From positions 2,012,001-2,076,000 of the forward strand of contig NZ_CP118735.1 of the NCBI RefSeq assembly GCF_032595075.1: a stretch of DNA of 64,000 nt, read 5' to 3'. This document shows, piece after piece, positions 43,418 through 58,453 of this stretch (positions are counted from its first letter, which is position 1; each line of letters starts with the position of its first letter). The position numbers and the translations under genes are program-made. This stretch comes from Streptococcus sp. 29887. Lineage in GTDB: Bacteria; Bacillota; Bacilli; Lactobacillales; Streptococcaceae. Below the pieces are notes generated by a model. The model was not told where the DNA came from. It saw only the letters and a list, made by a program, of their open reading frames with translations, and searched no databases.

Positions 43418-44353
43418 TTAGTCCATATAGCGCAACTTCCCACGAAAATCTTCGATTTTCTCATAGCCCTTCTCTGTCATGATAGCCTGCAATTCCTCAG
43501 TGATACGCTCAAAGGCAGCTAGCCCTTCCTTTTGAAGAGTTGTACCGATTTGGACCATGCTGGCGCCACAAAGGATATGTTCGAAGGCATCACGTCCCGT
43601 CAAAACGCCACCTGTTCCGATAATCTGAATTTCTGGTTTCAAACGCTGATAAAAGGCATGGACATTGGCCAAGGCAGTCGGTTTGATATATTCACCCCCG
43701 ATGCCACCAAAACCATTTTTAGGCTTGATAACCACCTGCTCATCTTCAATATATAAGCCATTCCCAATAGAGTTGACACAATTGACAAACTTGAGTGGGA
43801 ATTGATTGAAGATAGCTGCAGCCTGATCAAAGTGAACAATATCAAAGTAAGGCGGCAACTTGATACCCAGAGGCTTGGTGAAGTAGCTAAATACCTCATG
43901 CAAGATGGTTTCTGTCGTTTCGAAATCATAGGCAATCTGCGGCTTACCTGGTACATTTGGACAGGATAAATTTAGCTCAATTAATCCATTAAAGGCACTA
44001 GCTTCCACCCTTCTCAAAATCTCATGTGTTTCATCAGGCGACATGCCTACCAAGGACAAAACGAAGGTTCTATTTGGTTCAGTTTCCTGTAATTCTAGTA
44101 GATAATCCAAATAGTAAGCCAAGCCCTGATTTGGCAAGCCCATTGAGTTAATAGAACCAAGTGGCACATTCTGATAACGCGGTTCTGGATTGCCAGCTCG
44201 GTAGTCCAAGGTTGCTGTTTTGGTCACAAAGGTCCCCGCCGCAGAATTCTTGACGGCTTCCAATTCCTCCTTAGTCATACACCAAACCCCTGCCGCATTC
44301 ATCAAGCAGTTGTCAAACGAAAATCCGCCTAGTCTTGTTGCTGTTGAAACCAT
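43418..44353 (-). CDS. pyrD: Dihydroorotate dehydrogenase, class 1A (fumarate-dependent)
   Basis: 311 residues. Cytosolic FMN enzyme oxidizing dihydroorotate in pyrimidine synthesis. [16 protein letters not shown] and [20 protein letters not shown] (active-site cysteine about 130) are signatures of the PyrDA type, which uses fumarate and needs no PyrK. The phosphate site is [20 protein letters not shown]. It is monocistronic here. Confidence 0.94.
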   Translation of the reverse strand: MVSTATRLGGFSFDNCLMNAAGVWCMTKEELEAVKNSAAGTFVTKTATLDYRAGNPEPRYQNVPLGSINSMGLPNQGLAYYLDYLLELQETEPNRTFVLSLVGMSPDETHEILRRVEASAFNGLIELNLSCPNVPGKPQIAYDFETTETILHEVFSYFTKPLGIKLPPYFDIVHFDQAAAIFNQFPLKFVNCVNSIGNGLYIEDEQVVIKPKNGFGGIGGEYIKPTALANVHAFYQRLKPEIQIIGTGGVLTGRDAFEHILCGASMVQIGTTLQKEGLAAFERITEELQAIMTEKGYEKIEDFRGKLRYMD

Positions 44354-44474
44354 GATTTCCTCCTAAGTAATTGCTCATTTTGACTGATTATATCACATCT
44401 TGGTATCCAACCCAATAGATTGCTGTCAATGTTCGGAATTTTTCCAACAATTTTCTTAATAGTGCATTTTTTAC

Positions 44475-44535
44475 TTTACAAGAAAAAAATCGAGTGCTAT
44501 AATAATTATCAGATAAATTAAATTGTCTGATAATT
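44475..44535 (+). promoter_or_regulatory. gdhA promoter with inverted repeat at the transcription start
   Basis: TTTACA (44475-44480), 17 bp, TGC-TATAAT (44498-44503). Immediately after, AATTATCAGA (44504-44513) and TCTGATAATT (44526-44535) form a perfect 10-bp inverted repeat with a 12-nt spacer, covering the expected start. Operator or leader stem-loop. Confidence 0.65.
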
Positions 44536-46016
<1,481 letters not shown>

Positions 46017-46051
46017 GGAAACCTTTAGTTTCCCTTACTATAATGAAAATG

Positions 46052-46086
46052 ACTCCCAGATTGACGTGCCAATTTGGGAGTTTTTC
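46052..46086 (+). terminator. gdhA terminator
   Basis: ACTCCCA/TGGGAGT stem followed by TTTTTC, 35 bp after the stop. Confidence 0.75.
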
Positions 46087-46120
46087 TTTGCTCTGAAAAT
46101 ATATAAGTCCTGATCGATAC

Positions 46121-46155
46121 AAGCAAAAACCTGCCCAAACTAAACTGGACAGGTT
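46121..46155 (-). terminator. proS terminator
   Basis: Minus-strand AACCTG/CAGGTT hairpin followed by TTTTGCTT, 18 bp beyond the proS stop. Confidence 0.7.
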
Positions 46156-46172
46156 ATCTGCTTAATTTACTA

Positions 46173-48509
<2,337 letters not shown>

Positions 48510-49769
48510 TTAGAAGAATACACGCATAATATCATTCCAAGTCACAACCAGCATGAGGACGACCATAATAGCAACTCCTGCCAGAGTGATATAGGATTCT
48601 GTTTCTGGTTTGAGCGGTTTTCTGCGAATGCCTTCTAGAATGTTCATGACAATCTTACCACCGTCCAAGGCTGGAATAGGGATAAGGTTAAAAATACCAA
48701 TATTGATCGACAGCATAGCCATCAGGTTAAAGACTGAGAACCAGCCATTTGCAGCAGCTTGATTGCTGACAGAATAAATAGCGACAGGTCCTCCCAACTG
48801 CTTGACATCAAAGTTGGCAATCAAGTTCTTCAAGGCAGTCACAACAATAAGGGCTGTCCCACCTGCTTGCTGGAAACCACCAACAATCTTATCAAAGAAA
48901 CCTGTTTTTAGAATGGGTGAAACGCCAATTCGGTAACTATCCTCAGCCTTTTCAGCGGTCACTGTGATTGTTTTTTCAGCTCCTTCATGCTCTACGACCA
49001 ACTCAAAACTTGGAGCTGTAGTAGCTTCTGAAGCTGCCTGGCTGATGATGTCAGCAATCTCTGTGTAATTGTCCGTTGCTTGACCATTGATAGACAAAAT
49101 CTTATCACCAGTCACTAGACCAGCTGCCTGTAAAGCGCCGCCGTCTGTAATACGGACTGCATTACTTGTTGGATCTGCAACACCACCCTGAGCAAAGACA
49201 AGCATGATGAAAATAAAGGTACCTAGAATAAAGTTATTCATAGGACCAGCAAAGTTGGTTATCAACTTCCCCCAGACAGTCGCATTTTGATATTGAACAT
49301 CCAGCGGAGCAATCCGAACTTCCGTTCCATCTTCCTCTACAATCGTAGCATCGTGGTCAACCTTGTAAGTCTTGTTTTCATCTAACACCAAGCCTGTGAT
49401 TTCTAGTTTTTCCTCAAAATCAAAACCGGTCACGTTCATAGGTAAACTCAGATTATCAAGTTGTTTGCCGGAAAGATTGATACGAGTAACAACCCCATCT
49501 GCATTCAAGGTCAGGCTAGCTGGCGTCCCCGTCTTAATTTCTGTCTTATCTTCTCCCCAACCAGCCATACGAACATAGCCACCGAGCGGAAGGATACGAA
49601 TAGTATAAGCCGTCCCATCTTTACCAATGTGAGCAAAGATTTTAGGACCCATACCAATAGCAAATTCTCTGACAAGGATTCCCGATTTTTTGGCAAAGTA
49701 GAAATGCCCAAATTCATGAACAACCACAATCACACCAAATATAAAGATAAAGGCTAAAATTCCCTTCAT
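48510..49769 (-). CDS. rseP: RIP metalloprotease RseP (Eep)
   Basis: 419 residues. Site-2 intramembrane zinc protease: [17 protein letters not shown] (HExxH at about 18-22) in the first helix, a central PDZ domain (about 205-290) and the LDG motif in [14 protein letters not shown]. It cleaves membrane-anchored signal peptides and anti-sigma-type proteins; in streptococci and enterococci it also matures pheromone lipoprotein peptides. Starts 9 bp after cdsA. Confidence 0.94.
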   Translation of the reverse strand: MKGILAFIFIFGVIVVVHEFGHFYFAKKSGILVREFAIGMGPKIFAHIGKDGTAYTIRILPLGGYVRMAGWGEDKTEIKTGTPASLTLNADGVVTRINLSGKQLDNLSLPMNVTGFDFEEKLEITGLVLDENKTYKVDHDATIVEEDGTEVRIAPLDVQYQNATVWGKLITNFAGPMNNFILGTFIFIMLVFAQGGVADPTSNAVRITDGGALQAAGLVTGDKILSINGQATDNYTEIADIISQAASEATTAPSFELVVEHEGAEKTITVTAEKAEDSYRIGVSPILKTGFFDKIVGGFQQAGGTALIVVTALKNLIANFDVKQLGGPVAIYSVSNQAAANGWFSVFNLMAMLSINIGIFNLIPIPALDGGKIVMNILEGIRRKPLKPETESYITLAGVAIMVVLMLVVTWNDIMRVFF

Positions 49770-49778
49770 AGTCCCTCC

Positions 49779-50585
49779 TTAAAACAATCCAAAGAAGTGC
49801 ATGATAGGAAAGACAAAGATCATACCATCAAAGCGGTCTAAAATACCACCATGACCTGGAATCAGATTGCCAGAATCCTTAACACCAAAGTGGCGCTTAA
49901 TAGCACTTTCTACTAAATCACCAAATTGAACAAAAGCAGAGAAGATGACCACCAATACCAACATCAAGAAGAAGGGATAACCTGCTCGAAGACTTTTATC
50001 AACCAATAAGAAAATAATCGACAAGACGAGAGCGGAGCCAATCCCACCAAAAAATCCTTCCACCGTCTTATTGGGTGATACTTTTGGTAATAACTTTCTT
50101 CGACCAAATTGGCGACCAACCAGATAAGCCCCAATATCCGTTGCCCATACAATACAAAGTGCAAAGAACACCTTATTCAAGCCATCCGTCCGTGCCAACA
50201 GCAAATTATGAAAACCAATCCCTACATAAAAACTAGATGCAATCGGAAAAACCACATCCGAGTAGTTGTACTCTCCCAAATTAAAAACGGTCGTTCCGAG
50301 AAGAAGGAATACGACAATGGCATAAGCTGTGTAGTTGCCGTCAGTTGGTAAAAAAGTCAGGTAATTCTGCAAGGGCAAGGTCAAAACCAAACTTGCCAAC
50401 ATGGCCAAAGTCCCCTCAATAGAGTAGGGAGTTAAACCGTGCATCTTAATCAATTCAGCCGTAGCAATCATCGCTAATAGGCCTACGAAGAAATGAAAGG
50501 CAGTTCCTCCTAGCAATAAAAAGGGAAGGAAGACCGCAAAAGCAATCCCTCCAAATACCACTCGTTTCTGCAAATCGTTTGTCAT
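49779..50585 (-). CDS. cdsA: Phosphatidate cytidylyltransferase
   Basis: 268 residues, about eight membrane segments. It makes CDP-diacylglycerol for phospholipid synthesis. The C-terminal signature RHFGVKDSGNLIPGHGGILD followed by RFD is the CDS family mark. Lies 9 bp after uppS and 9 bp before rseP. Confidence 0.94.
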   Translation of the reverse strand: MTNDLQKRVVFGGIAFAVFLPFLLLGGTAFHFFVGLLAMIATAELIKMHGLTPYSIEGTLAMLASLVLTLPLQNYLTFLPTDGNYTAYAIVVFLLLGTTVFNLGEYNYSDVVFPIASSFYVGIGFHNLLLARTDGLNKVFFALCIVWATDIGAYLVGRQFGRRKLLPKVSPNKTVEGFFGGIGSALVLSIIFLLVDKSLRAGYPFFLMLVLVVIFSAFVQFGDLVESAIKRHFGVKDSGNLIPGHGGILDRFDGMIFVFPIMHFFGLF

Positions 50586-50594
50586 AACCTCTCC

Positions 50595-51350
50595 TTACAC
50601 GCCACCAAAACGCCTGTGGCGACGGTTGTATTCTTTAATAGCTAATTTCAGTGCCTCACCATCAAAATCTGGCCAGGCAACATCTGTAAAATACAGCTCA
50701 CTATAGGCTGTCTGCCAAGGCAAGAAATTACTCAAGCGCAATTCTCCACTGGTCCGAATAACCAAATCAGGATCACGAAGAGCAGGCGATAGACTTCCAG
50801 TATAGAGATAATCTGCAATCAGCTTCTCATCAATATCCCCTGGATTAAACTTGGCATCCAAGACATCTTGTGCAATGGCCTTTATTGCTCGGGTCACTTC
50901 ATCACGCCCACCATAGTTCAGGGCAAAATTCAAAATCAAACCCGTATTATTCTTGGTTTTTTGCTCTGCCTTGTACAAGGCATTCAAAGTAGCCTCTGGA
51001 AGCTTAGAATGATCCCCAATCATCTGGATTTTAACATTATTGGCATGAAGTTCTGGAACATATTTATCATAAAACTCCACAGGCAAGTTCATGATAAACT
51101 TCACTTCTTTCTCTGGTCTGGACCAATTTTCTGTTGAAAAAGCATAGACCGTCAAGACTTTCACACCCAAATCTGCTGCTGTCTTGGTCACTTTTTGAAG
51201 GGCATCCATTCCAGCCTTGTGCCCCATAATCCGAGGTTGCATCCGCTTCTTGGCCCAGCGACCATTGCCATCCATGATGACCGCTATATGCTTGGGTACC
51301 TCAATAGCTGTTTCAATGCTTTCCTTCTTTTTAAATTGAAATTTGAACAT
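50595..51350 (-). CDS. uppS: Undecaprenyl diphosphate synthase (isoprenyl transferase)
   Basis: 251 residues. Cis-prenyltransferase elongating farnesyl diphosphate to the C55 lipid carrier for cell-wall synthesis; it uses the IPP made by the operon at 0.3-4.4 kb. Motifs VIMDGNGRWAKKR (catalytic Asp) and RTSGELRLSNFLPWQTAYSE are complete. First gene of its operon. Confidence 0.95.
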   Translation of the reverse strand: MFKFQFKKKESIETAIEVPKHIAVIMDGNGRWAKKRMQPRIMGHKAGMDALQKVTKTAADLGVKVLTVYAFSTENWSRPEKEVKFIMNLPVEFYDKYVPELHANNVKIQMIGDHSKLPEATLNALYKAEQKTKNNTGLILNFALNYGGRDEVTRAIKAIAQDVLDAKFNPGDIDEKLIADYLYTGSLSPALRDPDLVIRTSGELRLSNFLPWQTAYSELYFTDVAWPDFDGEALKLAIKEYNRRHRRFGGV

Positions 51351-51423
51351 GGTAGTTTCCTTAAGATATTATTTACTCTATTTTCTCCGTCATACTGACA
51401 AAAAATAAGGATATAATCAGCCT

Positions 51424-51453
51424 ATTATACCATATTTATAGGGATTTAAGCAA
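51424..51453 (-). promoter_or_regulatory. uppS operon promoter
   Basis: Minus-strand TTGCTT (plus 51448-51453), 18 bp, TATGG-TATAAT (TATAAT at 51424-51429), about 75 bp upstream of uppS. Confidence 0.5.
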
Positions 51454-51475
51454 AAATCAGCTAGCACAGTCAAGC

Positions 51476-51497
51476 AAAAAACCGAGGGTCCCCTCGG
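51476..51497 (-). terminator. yajC terminator
   Basis: Minus-strand CCGAGGG-GA-CCCTCGG followed by TTTTTTG. Confidence 0.82.
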
Positions 51498-51508
51498 CTT
51501 TCAATCAT

Positions 51509-51829
51509 CTATTCTTCAATAGCTGTTTCTGTTTTTTCTTGACTTGCTTCTTCCACGATAGCTGAAGCTACCGGAGCCCCGGCTACACGGTTGCGAATAG
51601 CCCCACGTTCAAAGGTCAGGTAAACCCCATCCACGTCCAAGACAACCTTCTTCTCGTCGATTTCATCAACAATACCAAACAGACCACCAATAGTAACAAT
51701 CTCATCACCTTTTTTAATTTGGCTGAGTGCATCTTGGCGCTGTTTTTGTTGTTTGCGCTGGCTATAGAACATAAAACCAATCATAGCAAGCATCAAAACA
51801 GGAAATAACAATCCTTGTAAATCTGGCAT
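51509..51829 (-). CDS. yajC: Preprotein translocase subunit YajC
   Basis: 106 residues with one N-terminal membrane helix (LLFPVLMLAMIGFMFY), then QRKQQKQRQDALSQIKKGDE and IVTIGGLFGIVDEIDEKKVV, the standard YajC core. Accessory part of the SecDF complex. Single gene between purA and uppS. Confidence 0.9.
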   Translation of the reverse strand: MPDLQGLLFPVLMLAMIGFMFYSQRKQQKQRQDALSQIKKGDEIVTIGGLFGIVDEIDEKKVVLDVDGVYLTFERGAIRNRVAGAPVASAIVEEASQEKTETAIEE

Positions 51830-51904
51830 TTTTTTACCTCTTCTTTTAGTTTATGAACATCATTATACCAAATTCCAGCCTAGAAAGCAAAATTCGGTCG
51901 CGCA

Positions 51905-51927
51905 AAAAAGACCGAACTCCCGTTCAG
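51905..51927 (-). terminator. purA terminator
   Basis: Minus-strand CTGAAC-GGGA-GTTCGG hairpin followed by TCTTTTTTGC. Confidence 0.65.
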
Positions 51928-51939
51928 CCTTTATCCATC

Positions 51940-53478
<1,539 letters not shown>

Positions 53479-53597
53479 TCAATCCTTTCCTTTTACCAAC
53501 TTCATTTTTTCCTTCAAAACGTAGCAGAAATTTGTATTTGTTTTATAAACTAGATAAAATTGGTGTAAGACACTATCAGAAATTGGACGGATTGCAT

Positions 53598-55838
53598 ATG
53601 TTACAGAAATTATCCCCAAATAGTCCCATCCTCCAAGCCACCTTTGGTTTGGAACGGGAATCCTTACGAATAAATAGCGACAACCGCGTGGCTCAGACAC
53701 CACATCCTGAAAAACTGGGCTCACGCAGTTTTCACCCCTATATTCAGACCGATTACAGCGAGCCACAACTAGAACTGATTACACCAGTGGCTCATTCGAC
53801 CAAGGAAGCCCGTCGTTTCCTCGGAGCCATCACGGATGTAGCGGTGCGGTCTATGGAAAAAACGGAATACCTATGGCCCCTGTCCATGCCACCTGTGATT
53901 TCAGCGGATGAAATTCAGATTGCTCAGCTGGAAAGTGACTATGAGTATCAGTACCGTGTTGGTTTGGCAGAACGCTATGGTAAGTTGCTCCAGTCTATGT
54001 CAGGCATCCACTACAACTTCGAGCTCGGCAAGGACCTGACCCAGCAACTCTTTGAAGTGAGCGATTACGACGACCTCATCACCTTCAAAAACGCCCTCTA
54101 TCTCAAGCTGGCTCAGAATTTCCTACGCTACCGCTGGCTCTTGACCTACCTCTACGGAGTTAGCAGTCTGGCAGAAAAAGGATTTTTGACAGAGGAAATT
54201 GGCTGCGTGCGGTCCATTCGCAATTCCAACTACGGCTATGTCAACGCCCCTGATGTCCACATCTCCTTCTCTTCTTTGGAGCAATATGTGACCGACATCG
54301 AGCAGGCGGTTGCTAGCGGTCAGCTGTCTGCCGAAAAGGAATTTTACTCTGCGGTTCGCCTCCGCGGTGCCAAGACCAGCCGGGACTTCTTGACCAAGGG
54401 CATTACCTACTTGGAGTTCCGCAACTTCGACCTCAACCCCTTCGAGACTCTGGCCATTAGCCAAGAGACACTTGACACCACCCACCTCTTTGCCCTAGCA
54501 CTACTCTGGCTTGATGACATGGAGCAGGTTGACAAGGAATTGGCCCAGGCAGCAGACCTCAACAACCGCATCGCCCTCAGTCATCCACACACACCTCTAC
54601 CAGCAGAGGCAGACGCCAACCCTATCCTGACTGCCATGAAGTCTATCGTTCAGCATTTCGGACTGGATGATTACTACAGTCAGCTCATTGCTCAGGTAGA
54701 GGTAGCCCTTCAAGACCCTCGTCTGACCCTTTCTGGAAAAATAGCAGAGCAGGTTGAAGACGGGTCTTTGGAACACTTTGGCCAGCAGCAAGGTCGACTC
54801 TTTCATGACTATGCTTGGACAGCTCCATACGCCCTCAAGGGCTATGAAAACATGGAACTCTCCACCCAGATGATTCTCTTTGACGCCATTCAGCTGGGCT
54901 TGCATGTCGAGATTTTGGATGAAGAAGACCAGTTTCTCAAACTCTGGCATGGTGACCATGTCGAGTACATCAAAAATGGCAACATGACCTCCAAGGACAA
55001 CTACGTCATTCCTCTAGCCATGGCTAACAAGGTCGTGACCAAGAAGATACTGAACCAGGCTGGTTTTCCAGTGCCTGCGGGAGCTGAATTTTCTAACAAG
55101 GAAGAGGCCCTGCGGTATTATGGACAGGTAGCCAGCTCTGCTATTGTTGTCAAACCAAAATCCACCAACTTCGGCCTAGGCATCTCTATCTTCAAAGAGC
55201 CAGCCAGCCAAGCAGACTATGAAAAAGCTCTGGACATCGCCTTTTCGGAAGACAATCATGTGCTGGTGGAGGAGTTCGTAGCGGGAACTGAGTACCGCTT
55301 CTTCATCTTGGACGGCAAGTGCGAGGCTGTCCTGCTCCGCGTCGCAGCCAATGTCGTAGGGGATGGGCAGTCAACCATCCGTGAATTAGTAGAACAAAAA
55401 AACCAAGATCCCCTGCGGGGCCGTGACCACCGTTCACCGCTTGAAATCATTAACTTGGGCGACATCGAACTGCTCATGTTGGAACAACAGGGCTACACAC
55501 CTGACACCATCTTGCCTGAGGGCGTTCAAACCTTTCTGCGTGGCAATTCCAATATCTCAACGGGTGGTGACTCCATCGATATGACCGACCAGATGGGCCA
55601 GTCCTACAAGCAACTGGCCGCCGATATGGCAACTGCTATGGGAGCTTGGGCCTGCGGGGTAGATTTGATTATCCCCAACCGCACCAAGCCAGCCAGCAAG
55701 GAAGATCCAAACTGCACCTGTATCGAGCTTAATTTCAACCCAGCCATGTACCTGCATACCTATACCTACGCAGGACCTGGACAGAGTATTACACCGAAGA
55801 TATTGCGGAAGTTGTTTCCTCAACTGAAAACTGGCTAG
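53598..55838 (+). CDS. gshAB: Bifunctional glutamate-cysteine ligase/glutathione synthetase
   Basis: 746 residues from the ATG at 53598 (MLQKLSPNSPILQATFGLER). The N-terminal GCS domain (to about 460) has ERESLRI and LMSxGIHYNFE-type motifs (SMSGIHYNFELG). The C-terminal ATP-grasp domain (about 490-740) has VVKPKSTNFGLGISIF and ELNFNPAMYLHTYTYAGPG. The fused enzyme makes glutathione from Glu, Cys and Gly, protecting against oxidants. An upstream in-frame start (53532) is possible but untypical. Confidence 0.93.
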   Translation: MLQKLSPNSPILQATFGLERESLRINSDNRVAQTPHPEKLGSRSFHPYIQTDYSEPQLELITPVAHSTKEARRFLGAITDVAVRSMEKTEYLWPLSMPPVISADEIQIAQLESDYEYQYRVGLAERYGKLLQSMSGIHYNFELGKDLTQQLFEVSDYDDLITFKNALYLKLAQNFLRYRWLLTYLYGVSSLAEKGFLTEEIGCVRSIRNSNYGYVNAPDVHISFSSLEQYVTDIEQAVASGQLSAEKEFYSAVRLRGAKTSRDFLTKGITYLEFRNFDLNPFETLAISQETLDTTHLFALALLWLDDMEQVDKELAQAADLNNRIALSHPHTPLPAEADANPILTAMKSIVQHFGLDDYYSQLIAQVEVALQDPRLTLSGKIAEQVEDGSLEHFGQQQGRLFHDYAWTAPYALKGYENMELSTQMILFDAIQLGLHVEILDEEDQFLKLWHGDHVEYIKNGNMTSKDNYVIPLAMANKVVTKKILNQAGFPVPAGAEFSNKEEALRYYGQVASSAIVVKPKSTNFGLGISIFKEPASQADYEKALDIAFSEDNHVLVEEFVAGTEYRFFILDGKCEAVLLRVAANVVGDGQSTIRELVEQKNQDPLRGRDHRSPLEIINLGDIELLMLEQQGYTPDTILPEGVQTFLRGNSNISTGGDSIDMTDQMGQSYKQLAADMATAMGAWACGVDLIIPNRTKPASKEDPNCTCIELNFNPAMYLHTYTYAGPGQSITPKILRKLFPQLKTG

Positions 55839-55907
55839 TCATAGTCAGTTTTTTTCTTTCGGTCACTCCCTTTCCCCATTTTCCCCACTTGTGCTATAAT
55901 AATCCTT

Positions 55908-56774
55908 ATGGATAAAATTATTAAAACACTATCAAAAAGCGGGCATTTCCGTGCCTTTGTGCTAGACAGCACAGAAACCGTAAAAACGGCTCAAGAAAAA
56001 CACGACACTATGGCGTCATCCACCGTTGCTCTGGGGCGCACCCTCATTGCCAATCAGATCTTGGCTGCCAATGAAAAAGGCGACACCAAGATTACCCTGA
56101 AAATCTTAGCTAGCGGTGCTGTTGGGGCTATCATTTCCGTTGCCAATACCAAAGGGCAGGTCAAGGGCTACATTCAAAATCCAGACTTGGACTACAAACG
56201 GACAGCGACTGGTGACGTCATCGTTGGACCTCTTGTGGGCAATGGCCAATTCCTAGTCATCACAGACTACGGAACAGGCCACCCTTACAACTCCATGACT
56301 CCCTTGATTTCTGGTGAAATCGGTGAAGACTTTGCTTATTTCTTAACAGACAGCCAGCAGACACCTTCTGCGGTCGGACTGAATGTCTTGTTGGACGAAG
56401 AAGACAAGGTCAAGGTAGCTGGCGGATTCTTGCTGCAAGTTTTACCAGGTGCGACTGAGGCTGAAATTGCTCGCTTCGAAAAACGCATCCAAGAAATGCC
56501 TGCCATTTCGAGTTTGCTGGCTTCTGAAAACCATATAGAAGCTCTGCTATCCGCCATTTATGGCGACGACGACTTCAAACGCCTGTCAGAAGAAGAAATC
56601 GGTTTTGTCTGCGACTGCTCTAAAGACCGCTTCCTCGATGCTCTGGCCAGCCTGCCAAAAGCGGATCTGCAAGAGATGAAAGAGGAAGACAAGGGCGTGG
56701 ACATCACCTGTCAATTCTGCCAGACCCATTACCACTTTGACGAAAACGATTTGGAGGAACTCATCAATGGCTAA
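55908..56774 (+). CDS. hslO: Hsp33 redox-regulated chaperone
   Basis: 288 residues. Holdase activated by oxidation. The C-terminal zinc switch is VCDCSKDRF (CXC about 234-236) and CQFCQTHY (CXXC about 265-268). Overlaps dusB by 8 bp and is directly downstream of gshAB, so an oxidative-stress cluster is plausible. Confidence 0.94.
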   Translation: MDKIIKTLSKSGHFRAFVLDSTETVKTAQEKHDTMASSTVALGRTLIANQILAANEKGDTKITLKILASGAVGAIISVANTKGQVKGYIQNPDLDYKRTATGDVIVGPLVGNGQFLVITDYGTGHPYNSMTPLISGEIGEDFAYFLTDSQQTPSAVGLNVLLDEEDKVKVAGGFLLQVLPGATEAEIARFEKRIQEMPAISSLLASENHIEALLSAIYGDDDFKRLSEEEIGFVCDCSKDRFLDALASLPKADLQEMKEEDKGVDITCQFCQTHYHFDENDLEELING

Positions 56775-57771
56775 TCTCAATACCCCTTTCATGATTGGTG
56801 ATGTGGAAATCCCCAATCGCTGCGTGCTGGCGCCAATGGCTGGCGTGACCAACTCGGCCTTCCGTACCATTGCCAAAGAAATGGGCGCAGGTCTGGTCGT
56901 TATGGAAATGATTTCTGAAAAAGGCCTTCTCTACAACAACGAGAAGACCCTCCACATGCTCCATATTGACGACAACGAATACCCTATGTCCATCCAGCTT
57001 TTCGGTGGCGACGCTGAAGGACTGAAACGGGCTGCCGACTTCATCCAGAAGAACACCAAAGCTAATATCGTAGATATCAACATGGGTTGCCCTGTCAACA
57101 AGGTCATCAAGAACGAGGCTGGTGCCAAGTGGCTCAAGGACCCTGACAAGATCTACCACATCATCAAGGAAGTGACCTCGGTCCTCGATATTCCCCTGAC
57201 CGTTAAGATGCGGACCGGTTGGAACAATACCGACCTGGCGGTCGAAAATGCCCTGGCCGCAGAAAGTGGCGGTGTGGCTGCCCTGGCCATGCACGGACGG
57301 ACCCGCGAGCAGATGTACACAGGAACCGTAGACCTGGAAACCTTAACCAAGGTGGCTGGCAGCCTGACCAAGATTCCCTTCATCGCAAACGGCGACATCC
57401 GCAATGTCGAAGATGCCCGCCATCGAATTGAGGAAGTCGGAGCCGATGCTGTCATGGTCGGCCGGACTGCTATGGGAAATCCTTATATCTTCAACCAAAT
57501 CAACCACTATCTTGAAACAGGAGAAATCCTGCCCGACCTCTCCTTCGATGACAAACTCAATGTCGCCTTCGACCACCTGACCCGATTGACCAATCTCAAG
57601 GGCGAGTCAGTTGCCGTCCGCGAATTCCGTGGTCTTGCTCCCCACTATCTCCGTGGTTCAGCAGGGGCTGCCAAGATCCGTGGAGCCGTTGCCAAGGCAG
57701 AAACCATTGAGCAGGTCCAAGAACTATTTGACCAGGCACGAGAAGCCTATCAAGAACGGATTGCTAAATAA
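56767..57771 (+). CDS. dusB: tRNA-dihydrouridine synthase DusB
   Basis: 334 residues from the ATG at 56767 ([20 protein letters not shown]), inside the end of hslO. FMN-dependent reductase of tRNA uridines. [20 protein letters not shown], the catalytic-cysteine motif [19 protein letters not shown] and TVKMRTGW are present. The hslO-dusB pair is common in streptococci. Confidence 0.93.
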   Translation: MANLNTPFMIGDVEIPNRCVLAPMAGVTNSAFRTIAKEMGAGLVVMEMISEKGLLYNNEKTLHMLHIDDNEYPMSIQLFGGDAEGLKRAADFIQKNTKANIVDINMGCPVNKVIKNEAGAKWLKDPDKIYHIIKEVTSVLDIPLTVKMRTGWNNTDLAVENALAAESGGVAALAMHGRTREQMYTGTVDLETLTKVAGSLTKIPFIANGDIRNVEDARHRIEEVGADAVMVGRTAMGNPYIFNQINHYLETGEILPDLSFDDKLNVAFDHLTRLTNLKGESVAVREFRGLAPHYLRGSAGAAKIRGAVAKAETIEQVQELFDQAREAYQERIAK

Positions 57772-57810
57772 GATAAACTGGCAGGTTAAAACTCGCTAAC
57801 AATGAAACAG

Positions 57811-57856
57811 AAAAACGCATAAAACCAAGGTTATGACCTGGTTTTATGCGTTTTTT
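57811..57856. terminator. Bidirectional terminator after dusB
   Basis: GCATAAAACCA/TGGTTTTATGC stem with GTTTTTT on plus and GTTTTTC on minus; serves dusB and the converging adenylyltransferase-like gene. Confidence 0.85.
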
Positions 57857-57866
57857 CTATACTGTT

Positions 57867-58358
57867 TTACATGCTTTCCTTTCCAAAAAAGGCCAGAAAG
57901 GCAGGGGCAATGTAATCATGGTATTGTTGAGGATGTTCACGAATGAGGGTAGCTGAAATACCAAATTTTCTAGGACTATAATAGGCTTGATAACCTCGCC
58001 TATGCAGTTCCTGAGCGTATTCTTCCTCGGATACATAGAAGACTGGCACTTGATTTTCAGACAAGTCCAACAAAGCAAGCAAGCGGTCTAACCAAAGATC
58101 CCAACCATCTGGATAGGCTGGCAAGTCGGTTTCATCAAGCGCATAAACTCTCACCAAATCATCTTTCTTAAACTGCTCCTGAGCAAATTGAAAACGTTTG
58201 GCCAGGTCTAAACCTATCCTATCCCCACGATCCTTGTCATATCCTGAAACCACCACACAAACCTGACCACAAGCCAACTTTGCTCGTTCAATCAAATCCA
58301 AATGCCCCTTATGCATGGGAGCAAAGGTTCCGAAAACGACTGCTACGGTTTGTTTCAT
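57867..58358 (-). CDS. Stand-alone NadR-like nucleotidyltransferase domain
   Basis: 163 residues. GTFAPMHKGHLDLIERAK is the nucleotidyltransferase (H/T)xGH motif, and FGISATLIREHPQQYHDYIA is the ISxTxIR region of NMN adenylyltransferases. The closest family is NadR, which normally continues for about 180 more residues with a ribosylnicotinamide kinase P-loop. Here the protein stops directly after the first domain with a terminator 11 bp on, so the kinase domain is absent. It may be a trimmed NadR or an independent adenylyltransferase. Upstream 58359-58453 holds a CTGCTT/AAGCAG hairpin. Confidence 0.78.
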   Translation of the reverse strand: MKQTVAVVFGTFAPMHKGHLDLIERAKLACGQVCVVVSGYDKDRGDRIGLDLAKRFQFAQEQFKKDDLVRVYALDETDLPAYPDGWDLWLDRLLALLDLSENQVPVFYVSEEEYAQELHRRGYQAYYSPRKFGISATLIREHPQQYHDYIAPAFLAFFGKESM

Positions 58359-58453
58359 AACTTACCTTTCACATCCGAAAACTATATGATTGCGGCAGAT
58401 AAACTCCTCACAATCTGCTTCTAAAAGCAGTCTTAGTTCTAGCATTTTTCCAC

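Noticed and set aside
56764..57294. Minus-strand open frame of 176 codons across dusB
   Set aside because: Long but antisense to the conserved DusB motifs; composition follows the opposite strand's codons.
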